A DNA stretch of 64,000 bases. Origin: Litsea cubeba (Eukaryota; Streptophyta; Magnoliopsida; Laurales; Lauraceae). Both the position numbers and the translations under genes were made by a program. The notes under the pieces were generated by a model. That model worked only from the letters and a program-made list of their open reading frames with translations. It was not told where the DNA came from and made no database searches. This document shows, piece by piece, positions 43,757-55,549 of this stretch. How positions within the stretch are numbered: position 1 is the stretch's first letter; the number at the start of each line of letters is the position of its first letter. The DNA is taken from positions 141,526,864 to 141,590,863 of the forward strand of contig CM022946.1 in NCBI GenBank assembly GCA_012931725.1, read 5' to 3'.

Positions 43757-45852
43757 GGGGGTTATACCAGATTACTGGTATAAGATGAGTCTCAGGAACC
43801 CATTCTTCATCAGGTAGATATTCTCTTGTTTCAAGGGATTACTCCCACTCATCGGTGTAGTTGGATTCGAACCAGTCATCGGTGTCGCTAGACTCGTATC
43901 CATCAATGGAGAATCCAACTACCGAGTTGCAAGAGTATGATGCCTCCGGCGTGGCTTTTTTAAATTGAGGTGGCATGAAATCACTGAGAGTGAGTTTTCT
44001 TACCCCCTTCAAAGTCTCTAGAAGGGATGTTTTGTTGCCTCCAGTGAAGCGGTAGAGGAAGCCTCTGCCTTTTCTTTGACTTCTTATTTTGGCTGGGTCT
44101 TCTCTTGCCGTTTGAGCTTGAGGAGATATTTCCTAGCCTGCCTTCGCTGTTGAGCTGTAGGCTTTGTTTTCACGACCTCCCAATTTTCATCTTCTAGGAG
44201 ATCGGGATGTACCCATATGGGTTGTCCGTCTGGTGTCGGGTAAGGAACCAGTTCTTTGGACGCTTGGATTGTGTTTATCACCTTGAAGGAAGTAGTGATC
44301 TTCTTCTTCGGTGATTTTGATGTTTGTTCACATGTCACCATGTTGACGGAGGCAGACCCATAGCTTTTGTCAAAGGTGATGACTCCGTTTTTCCACATCT
44401 CGTTTATTTTCTCCGTCACAACGAAGCATTGATTGAGAGGATGCGAGATCATCTGATGGTATGGACAGTACCGAGGATCGTTGGTTTTGCCAACATCACC
44501 CGGTCTTTTTGGTTCAGGCAAGGTGAGCTTGCCGTTTGCCACAAGCGCCCCGAAGATTTTATCAACATCTTCATCAAACGGGTATTTCTTCTCTACTCGT
44601 TCTTTAAAGGCATCTGAGAGTTCAGGTCTCTTACTAGCAGCTTTGTTTTCAGCTTTCTTTGGTGGCTGAGGAGCTGACTTGGTCTGCACATTGAGGACCT
44701 CTTTCTTCTTTGGTTTAGAGGCTGCAATGGTGGTTGGCTCTTTTCTTGATGATTTCTGACTGTTGAGGTCTTTAATCACCGTTTCAGATTCCATGGAAGC
44801 TTCCAGGAGTTCTCCTAGGTTTTTTGATTTGTTGCCGATGATCATGGAGCGGATTCTCGCTCTCATGTTGTTTCGGCAGATGTCGACTAGCGACGCTTGT
44901 GGCAATACATCAGAGCATTTGTATGCCATTACTTTCCACTTAGGAATGAAGTCATATGTTGACTCATTCTCCCGCTGTTTTAGGCTGCACAGCTGAGCCA
45001 TAGTAGCGGGATGATCCTCACCTTTGAAGTGAGTCAGGAAGCATGTCTTTAGCATGGCCCAATTTGATGCGCGGCGGCGTATACGACGAGCAATTTGAGC
45101 TTCAGTCAGCTCTGGCTGGGCTTTGATGATGAAGGATGTGCTCCCTTGGGCGCAGCAGCCGAGCCTGTCCCCTTTGTAGCTAGGCAAGGACAGGATGCGA
45201 ACCCGTTCCTTCACCTGTTGCAACGAAGCTTTGAATTTTTGGAGTTCGGCCCCTATAGAGATGAAAGGTCAAACTGCAGGTTTGTAGGCCTTAGCAGGTG
45301 CTTGTAGAGGCCTTGTGATTCATGACTTGATTTTGGGCTTGTAGGAACAAGCCGGCTCATGCTGGTTTGACTTGGGAGTCAGGTTGGAGATGGGTATCTC
45401 CTCTTTCATGTAAGAAAGAGGGTGGAACTGGTTCTCCTATAGTGGGGCCAGGTATGCTGGGTTGGTGGATGTTTGGGACCTTCTTTGTTTTGGTGAAGGC
45501 CTTGGGGGCCAAGTCTTGGGATAGACCTGGTCGTTTGCGGTCGAGGCTTCGTGGGGGTGCCACGGGCTTCAGGCCTTTTGGTGCTCGCCTTTGGTGTCAC
45601 GGTAGTGACACGTTGAGAGGCGAGTTTCTGCTTCTTGGAAGGAGCAGTTTGTTCTTCGGGAAGTGGGAATGGTCCCAGCGTCCCAAAGACAATAGTCCGG
45701 GGAGTCGAGCTCGACCCGGAGTTCAGAGAGTTGTCGAGGGAGTTGACGCTTCGGCAGCTGATGGGGCGCTTGTAGGTGCGCGTGGTTTGCTTCTGTTGAA
45801 GCATAAGTTGGTGCTTGTTCTCGTCGAAAGTAATGGTAAGTGAAGCTGCCAT
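43757..45852 (-). pseudogene. Y gag, N-terminal part
   Basis: ATG at 45852 (MAASLTITFDENK). The N-terminal extension runs to about 45060. An internal deletion then fuses the Arg-rich end of the extension (RRIRRRAS) directly to the middle of the Retrotrans_gag region (NWAML), so the PFPTKF...FDWYSTLP part is lost. The frame 45223-44084 then continues through the C-x2-H-x4-H-x4-C knuckle (YCPYHQMISHPLNQC near 44465). It breaks before the acidic C-part, which ends at 43757 where W was inserted. The rest of this gag is at 19826-21176. Confidence 0.8.
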
Positions 45853-47427
45853 TATTAGTTTTCGAAAAGTTTCTGAAACAAGACCACATCCATTAGTAAT
45901 CACAAGAATATAATGATCATAAATGGGAAGTTTTATGGTTTTGTCTTTTCAAATTGCTCGAGGGAGATGACCCAAGCAATATGAAGAAGGCAGAAAGCCA
46001 TAGAGTGTACAATTGTTCTGATCGCAGGTATGGTAAGCCCAGAATGAGCGTCCCAGTGACTGCTAGAAGCAATTGTGAACTTAAATCCGACTTATCGAGA
46101 AGCAGAGCTTGCTCGAGGTAAGAAGAATATAAAGTTGGAGTTACAGATGTGCCGGTCGCGAATACAGTAGACCCTGAAAGGGCGTACTAGTACCGCTAGA
46201 CACAAATGTTTGGAGACCGCAACCATGAGTTGAGATTCTCTGTTTTGAAAGGTCAAGATTGGATTCATCAAAGAGAGCAGATGGTATTCCGATCCAAATA
46301 CGGTCTCAGCGATTTTCGCGAGCGCCAGTACTCAGAAGGAAATGAACCATAATTTCTCGAATCTGAATCCAAAAATGACAATTTTTTTTTGAAAGGCCAA
46401 TATCGGGTTCATCAAAGAGACAAAATGAACTCCAATCTGAACACGGGCTCAGCGATTTCCGCGAGCGCCAGTGCTCAGAAAGGAAGAGACCAAAATTTCT
46501 CCAATCTAAACCCAAAATGACGGAGGTTTTTTTTTAGAAGGTTTTTTTTAAATATTTTTTTTTTGAAAAAAAATCTTTTTTTATTATTTATCTTATTTAT
46601 TATTTATTCTTTAAGATTTTTTTTTAATTTTTTTAATTTTTTATTTAAAAATTTTTATTTTGAAAAGTTTTTATTTAAAAAACGAGAGAGTACACATAGG
46701 CCTCCTAACCCGGTCTTATGAAATCTCGATTGATAGAATTGCCCCTAGGTAAGGGTAGGATTACTTAATGAACCCATTGGGAGGACCCTTGTCTAGAACA
46801 GTCAAGCTGTCTCCACACTCTGGACAAGGCTTTTCTTGAATCAACCGTGATCAAAGAACGCAGTTGGTTTAACCTTAGTGGTCTATGTCTTTTTTTTATT
46901 TTTTTTGTTTTTTTTTTAGATCTTTAATGAACTCATCGAAGAGAAACAATGGCCCAATCCCCGATCCGAACACGGTCTCAGCGATTTCCGCGAGCGTCAG
47001 TGCCCAGAAGGGAGAGGATCAAAGTTTCTCAATTTTGAATCCAAACTAAGAAATCTGATTTTTTTTTTTTTTAATTTCTAATGAACTCATCGAAGAAAAA
47101 CAATGGCCATTTCCACAATTTGAACCGGCACAACGATTTCCGCGAGCACAGAGACGAAACGAAAAGGATCAAAGTTTCTCAATTTTGAATCCAAACTAAT
47201 AAATTTGATTTTTTTTATGTTTTCTTTTTTGAAAAGAGAAAGGGTGTAAATAAATTCAAAGAATTAGAAATTTCCAAAAAAAATCTCATCTTATTTTTTT
47301 TAGATGCGGAATCCAACATAGGCCACCAATTAGAAAGTAGCCAAAGAATCAAGAAAAGAAGTATAAGCATAGAGCAATAGATATGATATGCAAATATTTC
47401 ATTTCTAGCATCGTGTTCTCAAATGAA
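45853..47427 (-). repeat. Y 5' leader with degenerate tandem repeats
   Basis: No gene. Same plan as the W leader. Three units with CTCATCGAAGA and GCGATTTCCGCGAGC lie at about 46925-47215, and two related units at 46260-46510. AT-rich runs occupy 46540-46680. The CTGTCTCCACACTCTGG block is at about 46800-46825. Confidence 0.7.
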
Positions 47428-47448
47428 CGAGTCCCACCGGGTGTGCCA
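47428..47448 (-). other. Candidate primer binding site of element Y
   Basis: In sense TGGCACACCCGGTGGGACTC starts 3 nt after the LTR end (here CCATTA, a mutated CCATCA). The last part matches the complement of a typical tRNA T-stem and T-loop. tRNA not assigned. Confidence 0.55.
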
Positions 47449-47451
47449 GCT

Positions 47452-49974
47452 TAATGGAACGGCGCATTCTGCCCAGTTCTACCGGGGTCGGCGGAGAGGG
47501 GAGTCCATTTGGGCACGACCCTTTCGTAACCGGGGGGGGGGGGGGGGGGGGGGGGGGGTAGAGGCATGCATCAACATTTTTTTTTATGTGGGTGTGCCAG
47601 ATTTTCTATTTTACTTGGAGTTACAAGTGGTGATCCGGAGATCGACCTTCGCAAGTATATAGGAAATCAACTTCTTTCAAGTTTTCCATTGCACATATAT
47701 TTAAGAAAAGAGACATTTTCTTGATTTGCCGTGAAAGGCGATTTTTTGGGGTTTATAGCCGATTTTGGCGTTTATAGCCGATTTTTGGCGTTTTTAGCCG
47801 ATTTACAATTCTTATCAACAATGAAAGACAAGAGTTGTGATTTTTGTCTCTTTTGAAAAAACACAAACTACAATGAAAAGCAAGAAAAGGAGGATCTAAC
47901 TTCTCAGGAGATTGTGGGGGACTCGTTCAGATTGACAGTCGCAAGCCATCATCCATGCAGATGAGAACAGAGGATGCTCTTGATTCGCTTGGCTTGGCTA
48001 TAACCTCAGGTTTTTAGAGGATAAAGACCAAAAGGAGGTCCTATATCCAATAAAAAACTAAGTAGACGGGCTGAAAAACCATGTCTTTGGAGGCAGAAGG
48101 AGAAGGCAAAGACCTTGGGGGGGGGGGGGGCACCCCCAGGGGACTTTTGTCACCTTGTAGCGGTGGTCGGTGTAGAACTTCCGCAGAGTTTTCTCTCTTT
48201 CTTTCTCTTAGATCTCCGATGCCTTTTTCTGTCTGAATTTCTGGATTTTCTGTAGTCTGTCGTGCTCTCGTCTTGTGTTTTCTTCTTGGAGTGCTCTCCT
48301 ATTTATAGGCTTTTTGGTAGCCATTTAGGAGGGTTTATGGGCTTTTATTGTCATTAAGCCGCATAATGGGAGGAGTTACAGGATTTAATTCCTTTATTTT
48401 GTAACTCCTTTTTCTTGGCTTTTGATTGGCCGGAGGAGATTAAGGGCATTTAATCGCCTTCAATCGCCATGATGGGAGGAGTTTCATGGTTTAAATGTCA
48501 TGAATATCTTAACTTGTAACTCCCAGATGCTTGGTTCTGATTGGGCCGTCCAAAGAAATGGATTAATGACTGCAATAAAGCTAGTCAATTAATCGCATTA
48601 AGTGGTCGCCGAGCAGTTGAAAAGTCGTGGGCCATGCCGCGTCTTTTGAGATTCTTCGGGAGATGATCAACGATGGATCTTCAAGTAGATCAACATCGGA
48701 TGACCATGTAATTTCAGGTATTGGTTGCCAACAGCGGGTCGGTGCCATCTGTCCTATCGATTTCTCGATCGGTCGGGTAGAAAGCATACTTTTTTTGTTG
48801 TCCGATTGGCGATCAATGTTGATTTTGACGAATGTCAGAGGATTTGTTGTCTCAAAAGTATGAATTTTGGAAAATCCCAGAGGTCGGACGCTTCGAATCG
48901 CAAAAAAATGGCGAAAAACGAAGTTTTCGGGGCCCACCCGGCAATCTCTGGAGGGGTTTTCCCCCTTTTTGTCCCGTTTTGCGTCTGTTTTTGCTGTTTT
49001 TCGATTCTATTTGCTTCTGTATTTTTCCTTGAAATTTTTGATCATTTATTGGCCTGATTTTCCTGTAGAAAACCTGATGAGAATCCTTGCATTTTGGTTT
49101 GCAAAGTTTCTAATTTTCCGAGAAAGCCGAAGACTTTGTCGCGCAGAGCTGCCGATTTTCCGTCAGAAGCTGAATCTGGGTCAAACAATGTCGGAATGAC
49201 CTGAAATTTGGAGTGAAGCCTCCTGAGCAATAAATAAGACCAGCCATAGGCTTCTGTTTGAGTTTTGAATCCGTTTGGGGTTTTATCACTAGTAGACTTG
49301 CTTTTGTCGCGATGAAGACGTCGCGGCTTGATGTGCGGTCAACCGATGTCCGATTGACTTGAAATTTGACAGGGAACCTATTGGAGTCATTTTAAGATGA
49401 TCCACATGCTCTATCTTGGAAACCATGGTCCCGGGGAGCTTCGCCGCCGAAAGGCCTGATTTGGCTTTCGAGCGTCGAAGTATGGTCAAATGTTGTCGAA
49501 ATGACCTGAAATTTGACGCGTAGCCCTTTGTAAGCATTTTGAAGCCGTCCATGTGCTCTATTTGATGAGTGATGGCCTTAGAGGTTTTCACCGCCGAGAG
49601 GTTTGATTTAGCTGTTCGAGGGTTGATGTAGGGTCAAACGTTGTCGGTTTGACTCGGAACTTGACGTGGAGCTTTTTGGATATATTTTGAGACCATCCAT
49701 CGGCTCTGATCGAAGATCTGGTGTCTCCGATGCTTTCGCCATCGGGAGCTCCTTTTCAGCTGCCGGAGAAGCAAAGTTAGGCCAAATGATTTTGAAATGA
49801 CCCAAAACTTCTTGTGTACTCCTCTTTTGGCTGTCTTGAAGGATCTTGCAGTTTTTTGTTTGATTCTAACAAGATATGATTTTTTGGAAGTAACATTGCC
49901 TATTTATGGCAGGTTGCGACTTCATGCAGTTTTCTGGATCTTGAAGAAGCAAAGTCACATTTTTGGTGTCAATA
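47452..49974 (-). repeat. LTR L5 (5' LTR of element Y)
   Basis: 2523 bp. The sense start is TATTGACACC (mutated TGTTGACACC). TATA box at 48298-48307. G-run with C-run at 48117-48136. Five U3 dyads at 49179, 49337, 49484, 49632 and 49780. A run of 27 G at 47532-47558 replaces a GGGG tract near the LTR end. It is followed on the right by GAGGT and Z's PMD exon. Confidence 0.85.
48298..48307 (-). promoter_or_regulatory. LTR TATA box (L5, promoter of element Y)
   Basis: TATAAATAGG in sense. As the 5' LTR copy, this would have driven Y's gag-pol RNA. Confidence 0.7.
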
Positions 49975-52900
49975 GAGGTCTCGCCTCTGCCGTGTCAGAA
50001 CTGGTTGTAGAAGTCTCTACCTCCTGATCAACCTTTGGCATCCCTTGCTCTGGTTCTGAAGAAAGTGATGGACTCTCTTCTGTCACTTCAAAACCTGCCA
50101 ATGAAACACAGAAAGGTATGAATATGATCCTGTTTAAAATCATTATCAGGGTTATTACTATAAAGTACCTTCTTCGACGACTGGCTGAATAATCTCTTCC
50201 TCCATGAACTCATCGGAAACATCGTCAACATTTGCATCCATTGATGGTTCAAAGTCATCGGAATCCTGTGGCAAGTCAGCTGACAAGAAAAATGTTAGTA
50301 AATGAAGTCACAGACAAAAAACAAAAGGGGCAAAATAATTCATATATACCAGTTGGAGATTCTGGAATCACTCCAGAGTCCCTCGGTTCTTCTTCAGGTG
50401 CCGCTACCGAATCCGTCACCGCCTCATCGGCCGGAACCTCAGGCATCACCAAGCTTTCATCCTCTGCTAAAAAAAAGGTGGAAGAAAACAAATCAGAACA
50501 TGGAAAGCTCCATGAAATAAATAAAAAGAGAAAGAGGAAGAATCATACCTTCACCAACGGTTTCTTCATCTCAGCTCCTCTTTTCCGGAGGCTCGTCAGC
50601 ATTCTTTGGCATCTCCTCATTGATAGTAAGAGGGACTTCCACATCAGGAGAGTCTTCGTGTTGCCCTTTGCTGCAATGCAGACTCCTTTTCCTCTTGCTT
50701 CTACGGGCCCGTCTTCTAGAAGAGTCTGCCCCACCGTCAAAGTCAGGTTTCCCACTTGACTCCTCACTGGACGGTCTGTTCTTGCCAGAAGACTCCACGG
50801 AAGCTCACCTCTGTGTCGCTTGCATCAAAACATCAAGCTCAGCTTCCTCCTGTTCTGGCTGCTCTAAAGCCTCATCAGGTACTTCCTGGATAGCTTTAGA
50901 ACCGATGACGCACTGGTCACCGAGAAAGCCTATCTTGTGCTTTTCTCCAGAAAGGAAGGCCAAAACTTCCTCTCGCCGGACGCCCTCCGACTTTCCAATG
51001 CCTTTTCCAGAAGACAGCTTTACATCAAGCTCCTTCTTGGAAAGCCCTCGATAAGCCAGAAAGCTCTCCGCGAACCATTTCGCGAAAGCCGACAGTCCGG
51101 AAAGTCGACAACTCAGGATAAGAAATCATGGCAGTAATGTCTTTAGCGCTATAGAAAGCCTATGCATTTCTCCCGTCCTGCAAACCTCCAAAGCGCTTCA
51201 CCATACTCGAAGGCGCTCTAACAACGCCTTGAGAAAAACCCAACTGCAGCGCAAAGCGAGAAGGTACATACGGCTGGATGTCGACGAAACCATGTCTACG
51301 GTATACCATTGTGCCAACTCGTATGCTAAAAAGCCACTCCTTCTCTGCATTAGTCAAGGAGTATTGCCTTCCCGACCCTACCCTGGTAGAGTCTCGGGAG
51401 GCACTAAAATCAAAAGCCTTCTTCCGCAACTCCGGAGAAAGCTTCACTGAAGACTGCCGCTTCTCGACTTCCCTGAATTGTCGGATCCTCATGCGGGCAA
51501 ACAAAAGTGATTCGAAGACGGCTTTACCCTTAGCCAATCAAATCATCAGAAGATCATCATCCTATGCAACACCCAACCAGTGGAAGCCGGGACAGTGGTA
51601 TACAAACCACGAATAAAAGATGTGGGCTAAAAATAACATGTTCATGGGAAGCCCAAGCCGAACCAAGAAAGCAGCAGCCTGCATTCGATGCACAAGTAGG
51701 AGTAAAGAGCTGGCACCAAAGCAAGCCGCTCTCCGAATGCCATCTGACAAGCCGGAAAAATATAATGCAGCCTGATGTGCGTTCTATCTCCTCCAGCAAA
51801 AACAGCCTCGCCTAGCAAATAAGTGAGGTAAATAGCGAGATCTCTCCGCAGTGCAATGTCAGAGCAAATGGCATCTGTACTCGCGAAGAAACCCCTAAAT
51901 TCTTCTTGCATAACCGAAGTCTTCTTCGAACCCGAATCCCTAGCCTTGTCTTCACGGGTCATGCTATCAAAAGACTCCCTACTATCAAAGAAGTTGCGGA
52001 ACGAAGAGCCAAAACTCTTCCAACTGCTGGACCTGACTTTCAAGCCCTCCTTCTCCTTCACAAAATCATAGAAGGCGACAAGCTGAAAGTATAAAAGCCT
52101 AAACTCCTCAGATTGCTCCTCAAGGATGCTGTCGATCGGCATGAACTCTTCATAGAGTTTGCCAAGGATATGCAATCCAGTAATAGCGCTCAGCTCCTTC
52201 AAAGAAAAACCAATCTCACCATTCATAACAACGAAGGTGTTGGTTTGTGGAAGAAATGACTCCAACATAGCCATGAAGGCCTCATCGGAAAAGATCACGG
52301 TCTCCGTAAAGGGGCGGACCGCATCGAAAATCCCGACTTCCTTCAAAACGGCGCCACCAATCAGCAGGATGCGATCAGTCCACGACTTCCAATCGGAGTC
52401 AGCATTGAAACGGCCATGAAGTCGAAAAGGCTTGACCCAATTGTTGCCATCACCGCTGAAAATACCAAGGCCCACCGGTCTCAAATCGACTGACGGATAA
52501 TCAGAGCCCCGGTAGCCGCTAGCCGGTATCAACATGTCCATAAGGGCAGGCAACTTCTCCGCATATCCGGAAGGACCGGCAACAAAAACCCCAGTCTTGA
52601 GCACGTTGGTCCTTTTCACCCAGCTTGGAGGATCTTCCCTCTTAGAGCACATGGGAGAAAGGCTCATGATCGAGACAGTGCGATCAAAAGTCGACCGGGT
52701 AACAACAGTTCTCTCCTCACCATCAGCTGTGTAAGACAACTGAAAACATCTTATCTGGTATGTCACGTCGTCAAGGACTACATCACCAAAGAAGAAGGTA
52801 GGCTTGGGTAGCACCCTCTGATCGTTCATAACCCAAGGACGGTTGCTTACCATGTCTGATAGAACTCCTCACTCTTGATAGCGATAAGTCACTGCCTCAT

Positions 52901-53743
52901 CTCATCTTTGTTGAGGGAGTCACACTCTTCCAAGTTTCTCTTAACATATTGGACCTTCTCCCAGGCCTGCTGAACGGCCGCATTGGAAGATCTAGCAGAT
53001 CGACGAGGTACGCTTGTAGCAGGCTCTTTACCCTTGTTCATCTGGAGGAACCACCTGCAAAGGTTGGAAAAGAAAAAAAATCAATCATCAAAATGACAGG
53101 ATTTTGCTAAAAAAGATTCTGGCATGATTCCGGGCCAATTCCGAAGAAAAATGAAATATCCCGAAAGAAATAGAAAGTTTGAAGATGGGCTCAACATTGT
53201 TGCGAGCTCCAAAACTCCAAACTTTCAAAACCTCAAAAATCTCCGCAAAATCAGGAAGGGCTCAACATCGCTGCGAGCTCCAAATTCCGAAATTTACAAA
53301 GATTTTCATGTATGATATCACATCATTCTCTCAATCCAATTTTTTTTTAAAAAAAATGCATGAACATCTTGGTTTGCCAAAAAAAAAATGCAATATCATG
53401 ATGAGCAACAAAAAAAAGAAGAAAACTTTCTCAAAAAAAAAGAGGAGAAAGAGAAAAAAAAAAGAAAATGAAACTTTCCAAAAAAAAAAGGATTGGCCCA
53501 TAAGCCACGTGGCCGTACGGATCTGTCCGTACGGCCCACAAAAAAAAACTTGCAAAAAGAAAAAAAAAGAAAAAGCACGAGAAAACAAAACGTGTGTAAA
53601 ACAAAAGGAAAAGAAAACACGTGAAAAAGAAAAGAAGAAAAGAAAAGAAAAGAAAAGAAACAAAAAAGAAAAAACTTTCTTTTTTACCATCCTACTTTCT
53701 ACAATGGAGTTTTTTTGAAAAAAAAGAACCTACTTGAAGACAT
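49975..53743 (-). pseudogene. Spliced PMD gene of element Z, 5' part, antisense to gag-pol
   Basis: Minus-strand exons: 53743-53734, 53054-50549, 50466-50350, 50279-50169, and 50094-49975 (cut by Y). Exons 3 (117 nt) and 4 (111 nt) are again multiples of three. In this oldest copy exon 2 has one open frame of 403 codons (52853-51642), covering most of the PMD region: FVVMNGEIGFSLKELSAITG near 52210, IALRRDLAIYLTYLLGEAVF near 51830. The PSRFALQLGFSQG signature is near 51255. Breaks: a stop near 52890, a frameshift near 51650 and further small ones. The exon 1 donor is GTAGGT, weaker than GTAAGT in Y and W. The rest of exon 5 is at 4575-5391. Confidence 0.8.
53511..53536. repeat. Perfect hairpin in PMD intron 1 (Z)
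   Basis: GGCCGTACGGA, spacer TCTG, TCCGTACGGCC: 11-bp perfect arms, next to a CCACGTGG box. The W intron keeps two CCGTACGG arms (about 24986-25010) with a changed surround. The Y intron keeps only one arm (about 9337). Confidence 0.75.
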
Positions 53744-53865
53744 TGATGGAGAAGAAGAAGAGAAGTTTGAAGATCCTTGAAGAAGAAAAGTTCTTGGTCT
53801 TGAAGCCCTCTTGAGATTTTTGCAAAAGAAAGCAATAAGAGCAAGAGATTCAGCCTCCCTTTGCT

Positions 53866-53871
53866 TTTATA
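53866..53871 (-). promoter_or_regulatory. TATA box of Z PMD gene
   Basis: TATAAA on the minus strand, in the context CTTCTATAAAAGCAAAGG, about 128 bp upstream of the ATG. Confidence 0.75.
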
Positions 53872-53912
53872 GAAGAGAGCAAACCAAAGAAGGAAACAAT
53901 AAAAGAGTAAGT

Positions 53913-53928
53913 GTTACTAATTAGTAAC
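53913..53928. promoter_or_regulatory. Conserved 16-bp palindrome upstream of Z PMD gene
   Basis: GTTACTAATTAGTAAC, identical to the copies at 8948 and 24628, about 42 bp from the TATA box. Confidence 0.7.
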
Positions 53929-53934
53929 CTTACA

Positions 53935-54180
53935 AAAAAAAGAAATTAGAAAGATTATTTCCCAAAAAAAAAAGATATCTTGAGGGATTCTCTCTCAAAT
54001 GAAAGCAATGAGATATTTTATCCCAAAAAAGAGGAGATTTGAGATAATCTCTCCCAAAGAAAGATACTTTGAGATATTCTCTGCCAAAATAAAGGAAACA
54101 TGAGGGATTCTCTCCAAGTAAGAATATTCTTAGATATTCTCTATCCAAAGGAGATATTTTTAGATATTCTTTACAAAAAT
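53935..54180 (-). repeat. AGAATATCTC repeat array upstream of Z PMD gene
   Basis: Complement of the 30-35 bp GAGAGAATATCTC units seen upstream of the Y and W copies; seven to eight degenerate units. Confidence 0.7.
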
Positions 54181-54516
54181 GAAACCATATGAGATCTAAG
54201 CCATTTCAAAAGCTTAAGGTCCCATGGGTTAGCCCATATGAATCAGGTTTGACCACCTAGGCACTAAAAAAAATGGGCTTTTAGTCAAAGAGAAATCCCT
54301 CTTACCAAGAGCATACAAAAATGATTACATGCCTCTTTTGAGTTGATTGACCATACAAAAAAGAATTTCAAGCCCCATGAACTTCCAAAATTCAAACCAT
54401 TCAGCCTCATATACAAAATTGAGCCAAAATCTTGAAATTGACATTTCATAAAAACCCAAACCACTCCAATGGACCCAAATAGTCCCAAAGAGTGACCATA
54501 AACCACATCCTGGTCC

Positions 54517-54718
54517 CCTAACCTGCCACATACAGCTTGTTAGGTCATACGACCAAAACCAAAAACCAAATCCTGATCCCCTAACTTGCCACGTACAGCT
54601 TGTTAGGTCACAAGATCAAAACTAAAATGGACACCCCAACTTACCACATACAGCTTGTTGGGTCACACGGTCAAAACAAACCCGACCACCTAACCTGCCA
54701 CATACAGCTTGTTAGGTC
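54517..54718 (-). repeat. Four spaced inverted repeats upstream of Z PMD gene
   Basis: Units with CCTAAC/GTTAGG arms, and one with CCCAAC/GTTGGG arms (about 54634-54662), around CACATACAGC. Same array as at 8195-8392, inverted. Confidence 0.7.
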
Positions 54719-54961
54719 ACAAGGTCAAAAATAAAAACCCAAATCCGCATCCCTGATGTCATTTTCAAAACTTTACCTCGAGATGGTACGTGATTCCTTT
54801 CAGTACCATAAAATTCCCCTAGAAGCTCAAAAGGCCACTCTACCCAAAGAAAGATTGCTCAAAGACTCTTTGTCAAGTCACAAGCTCTCCTTCAAAAATC
54901 TCTTCGAGGCACATCGACTACAAAAGTTAAGCAACTCGTCGCTGTACCTCGAGGGGGCATT

Positions 54962-55549
54962 TATTGACACCAAAAATATCACTTAGCCTCTTCAACATCA
55001 AGAAAGTTACATCCTACCACAATGGGCGATGCTACTTCTCAAAAAATCAAATCTTGTCAGAATAAAATAAAAACTGCAAGATCCTTCAAAAAAGCCAGGA
55101 GAGGAGTACACAAGAAGTTTCGGGCCATTTCAAAATCATTTGGCCTAACTTCGCTCCTCCGGTAGCTAAACAGGAGCTCCCGGCGGCGACAGCATTGAAG
55201 ACACCAAATCTTCAAAGAGACTCTGGATGGTCCCAAAATACATCCAGAATGCTCCACGTCAAGTTCCAAGTCAAACCTACAACGTTTGGCCCTACATCAA
55301 CCCTCGAACAGCTAAATCAAGCCTCTTGACGGCGAGAACCACCGAGCCCATCACTCATCAAACAGAGCACATGGGCGGCTTCAAGATGCTTACAAAGGGC
55401 TACACGTCTAGTTTTATGTCATTTCCACAACATTTGACCAGACTTTGACTCTCGGAAGCCAAATCAGGCCTCTCAGCGGTGAAGCTCCCCGGGATCATGG
55501 TTTCCAAGACAGAGCTTATGGATCATCTCAAAATGACTCTAATAGGTTC
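54962..55549 (+). repeat. 3' LTR of element Z, first 588 bp
   Basis: Begins TATTGACACC (mutated TGTTGACACC), preceded by the polypurine tract CGAGGGGGCATT. It contains the first dyads and is cut at 55549 by element V. The remainder should lie beyond the right edge of the window. Confidence 0.8.

Larger units (their letters stand above)
5392..49974 (-). mobile_element. Element Y: giant nested Tat-like Ty3/gypsy element (44.6 kb)
   Basis: Minus-sense element bounded by LTR L5 (5', 47452-49974) and LTR L2 (3', 5392-7957), with a 5-bp target duplication GAGGT. Own parts in sense order: L5, primer site, leader, gag N-part (43757-45852), [element W], gag C-part and protease start (19826-21176), [TRIM insertion], protease end and linker, integrase, minisatellites, antisense PMD gene, L2. 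L2 and L5 share subtype marks absent from L3 and L4: the 5-dyad form, long G-runs, and an extra CT-rich stretch after the TATA. This supports pairing them. RT and RNase H are absent. Confidence 0.85.
49975..55549 (+). mobile_element. Host element Z, right part (PMD gene 5' part and 3' LTR start)
   Basis: Continues Z after the Y insertion. In plus-sense order: antisense PMD gene from exon 5 back to exon 1, its promoter region, a polypurine tract (54949-54961), and the first 588 bp of the 3' LTR, which is interrupted at 55550 by element V. Confidence 0.8.
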
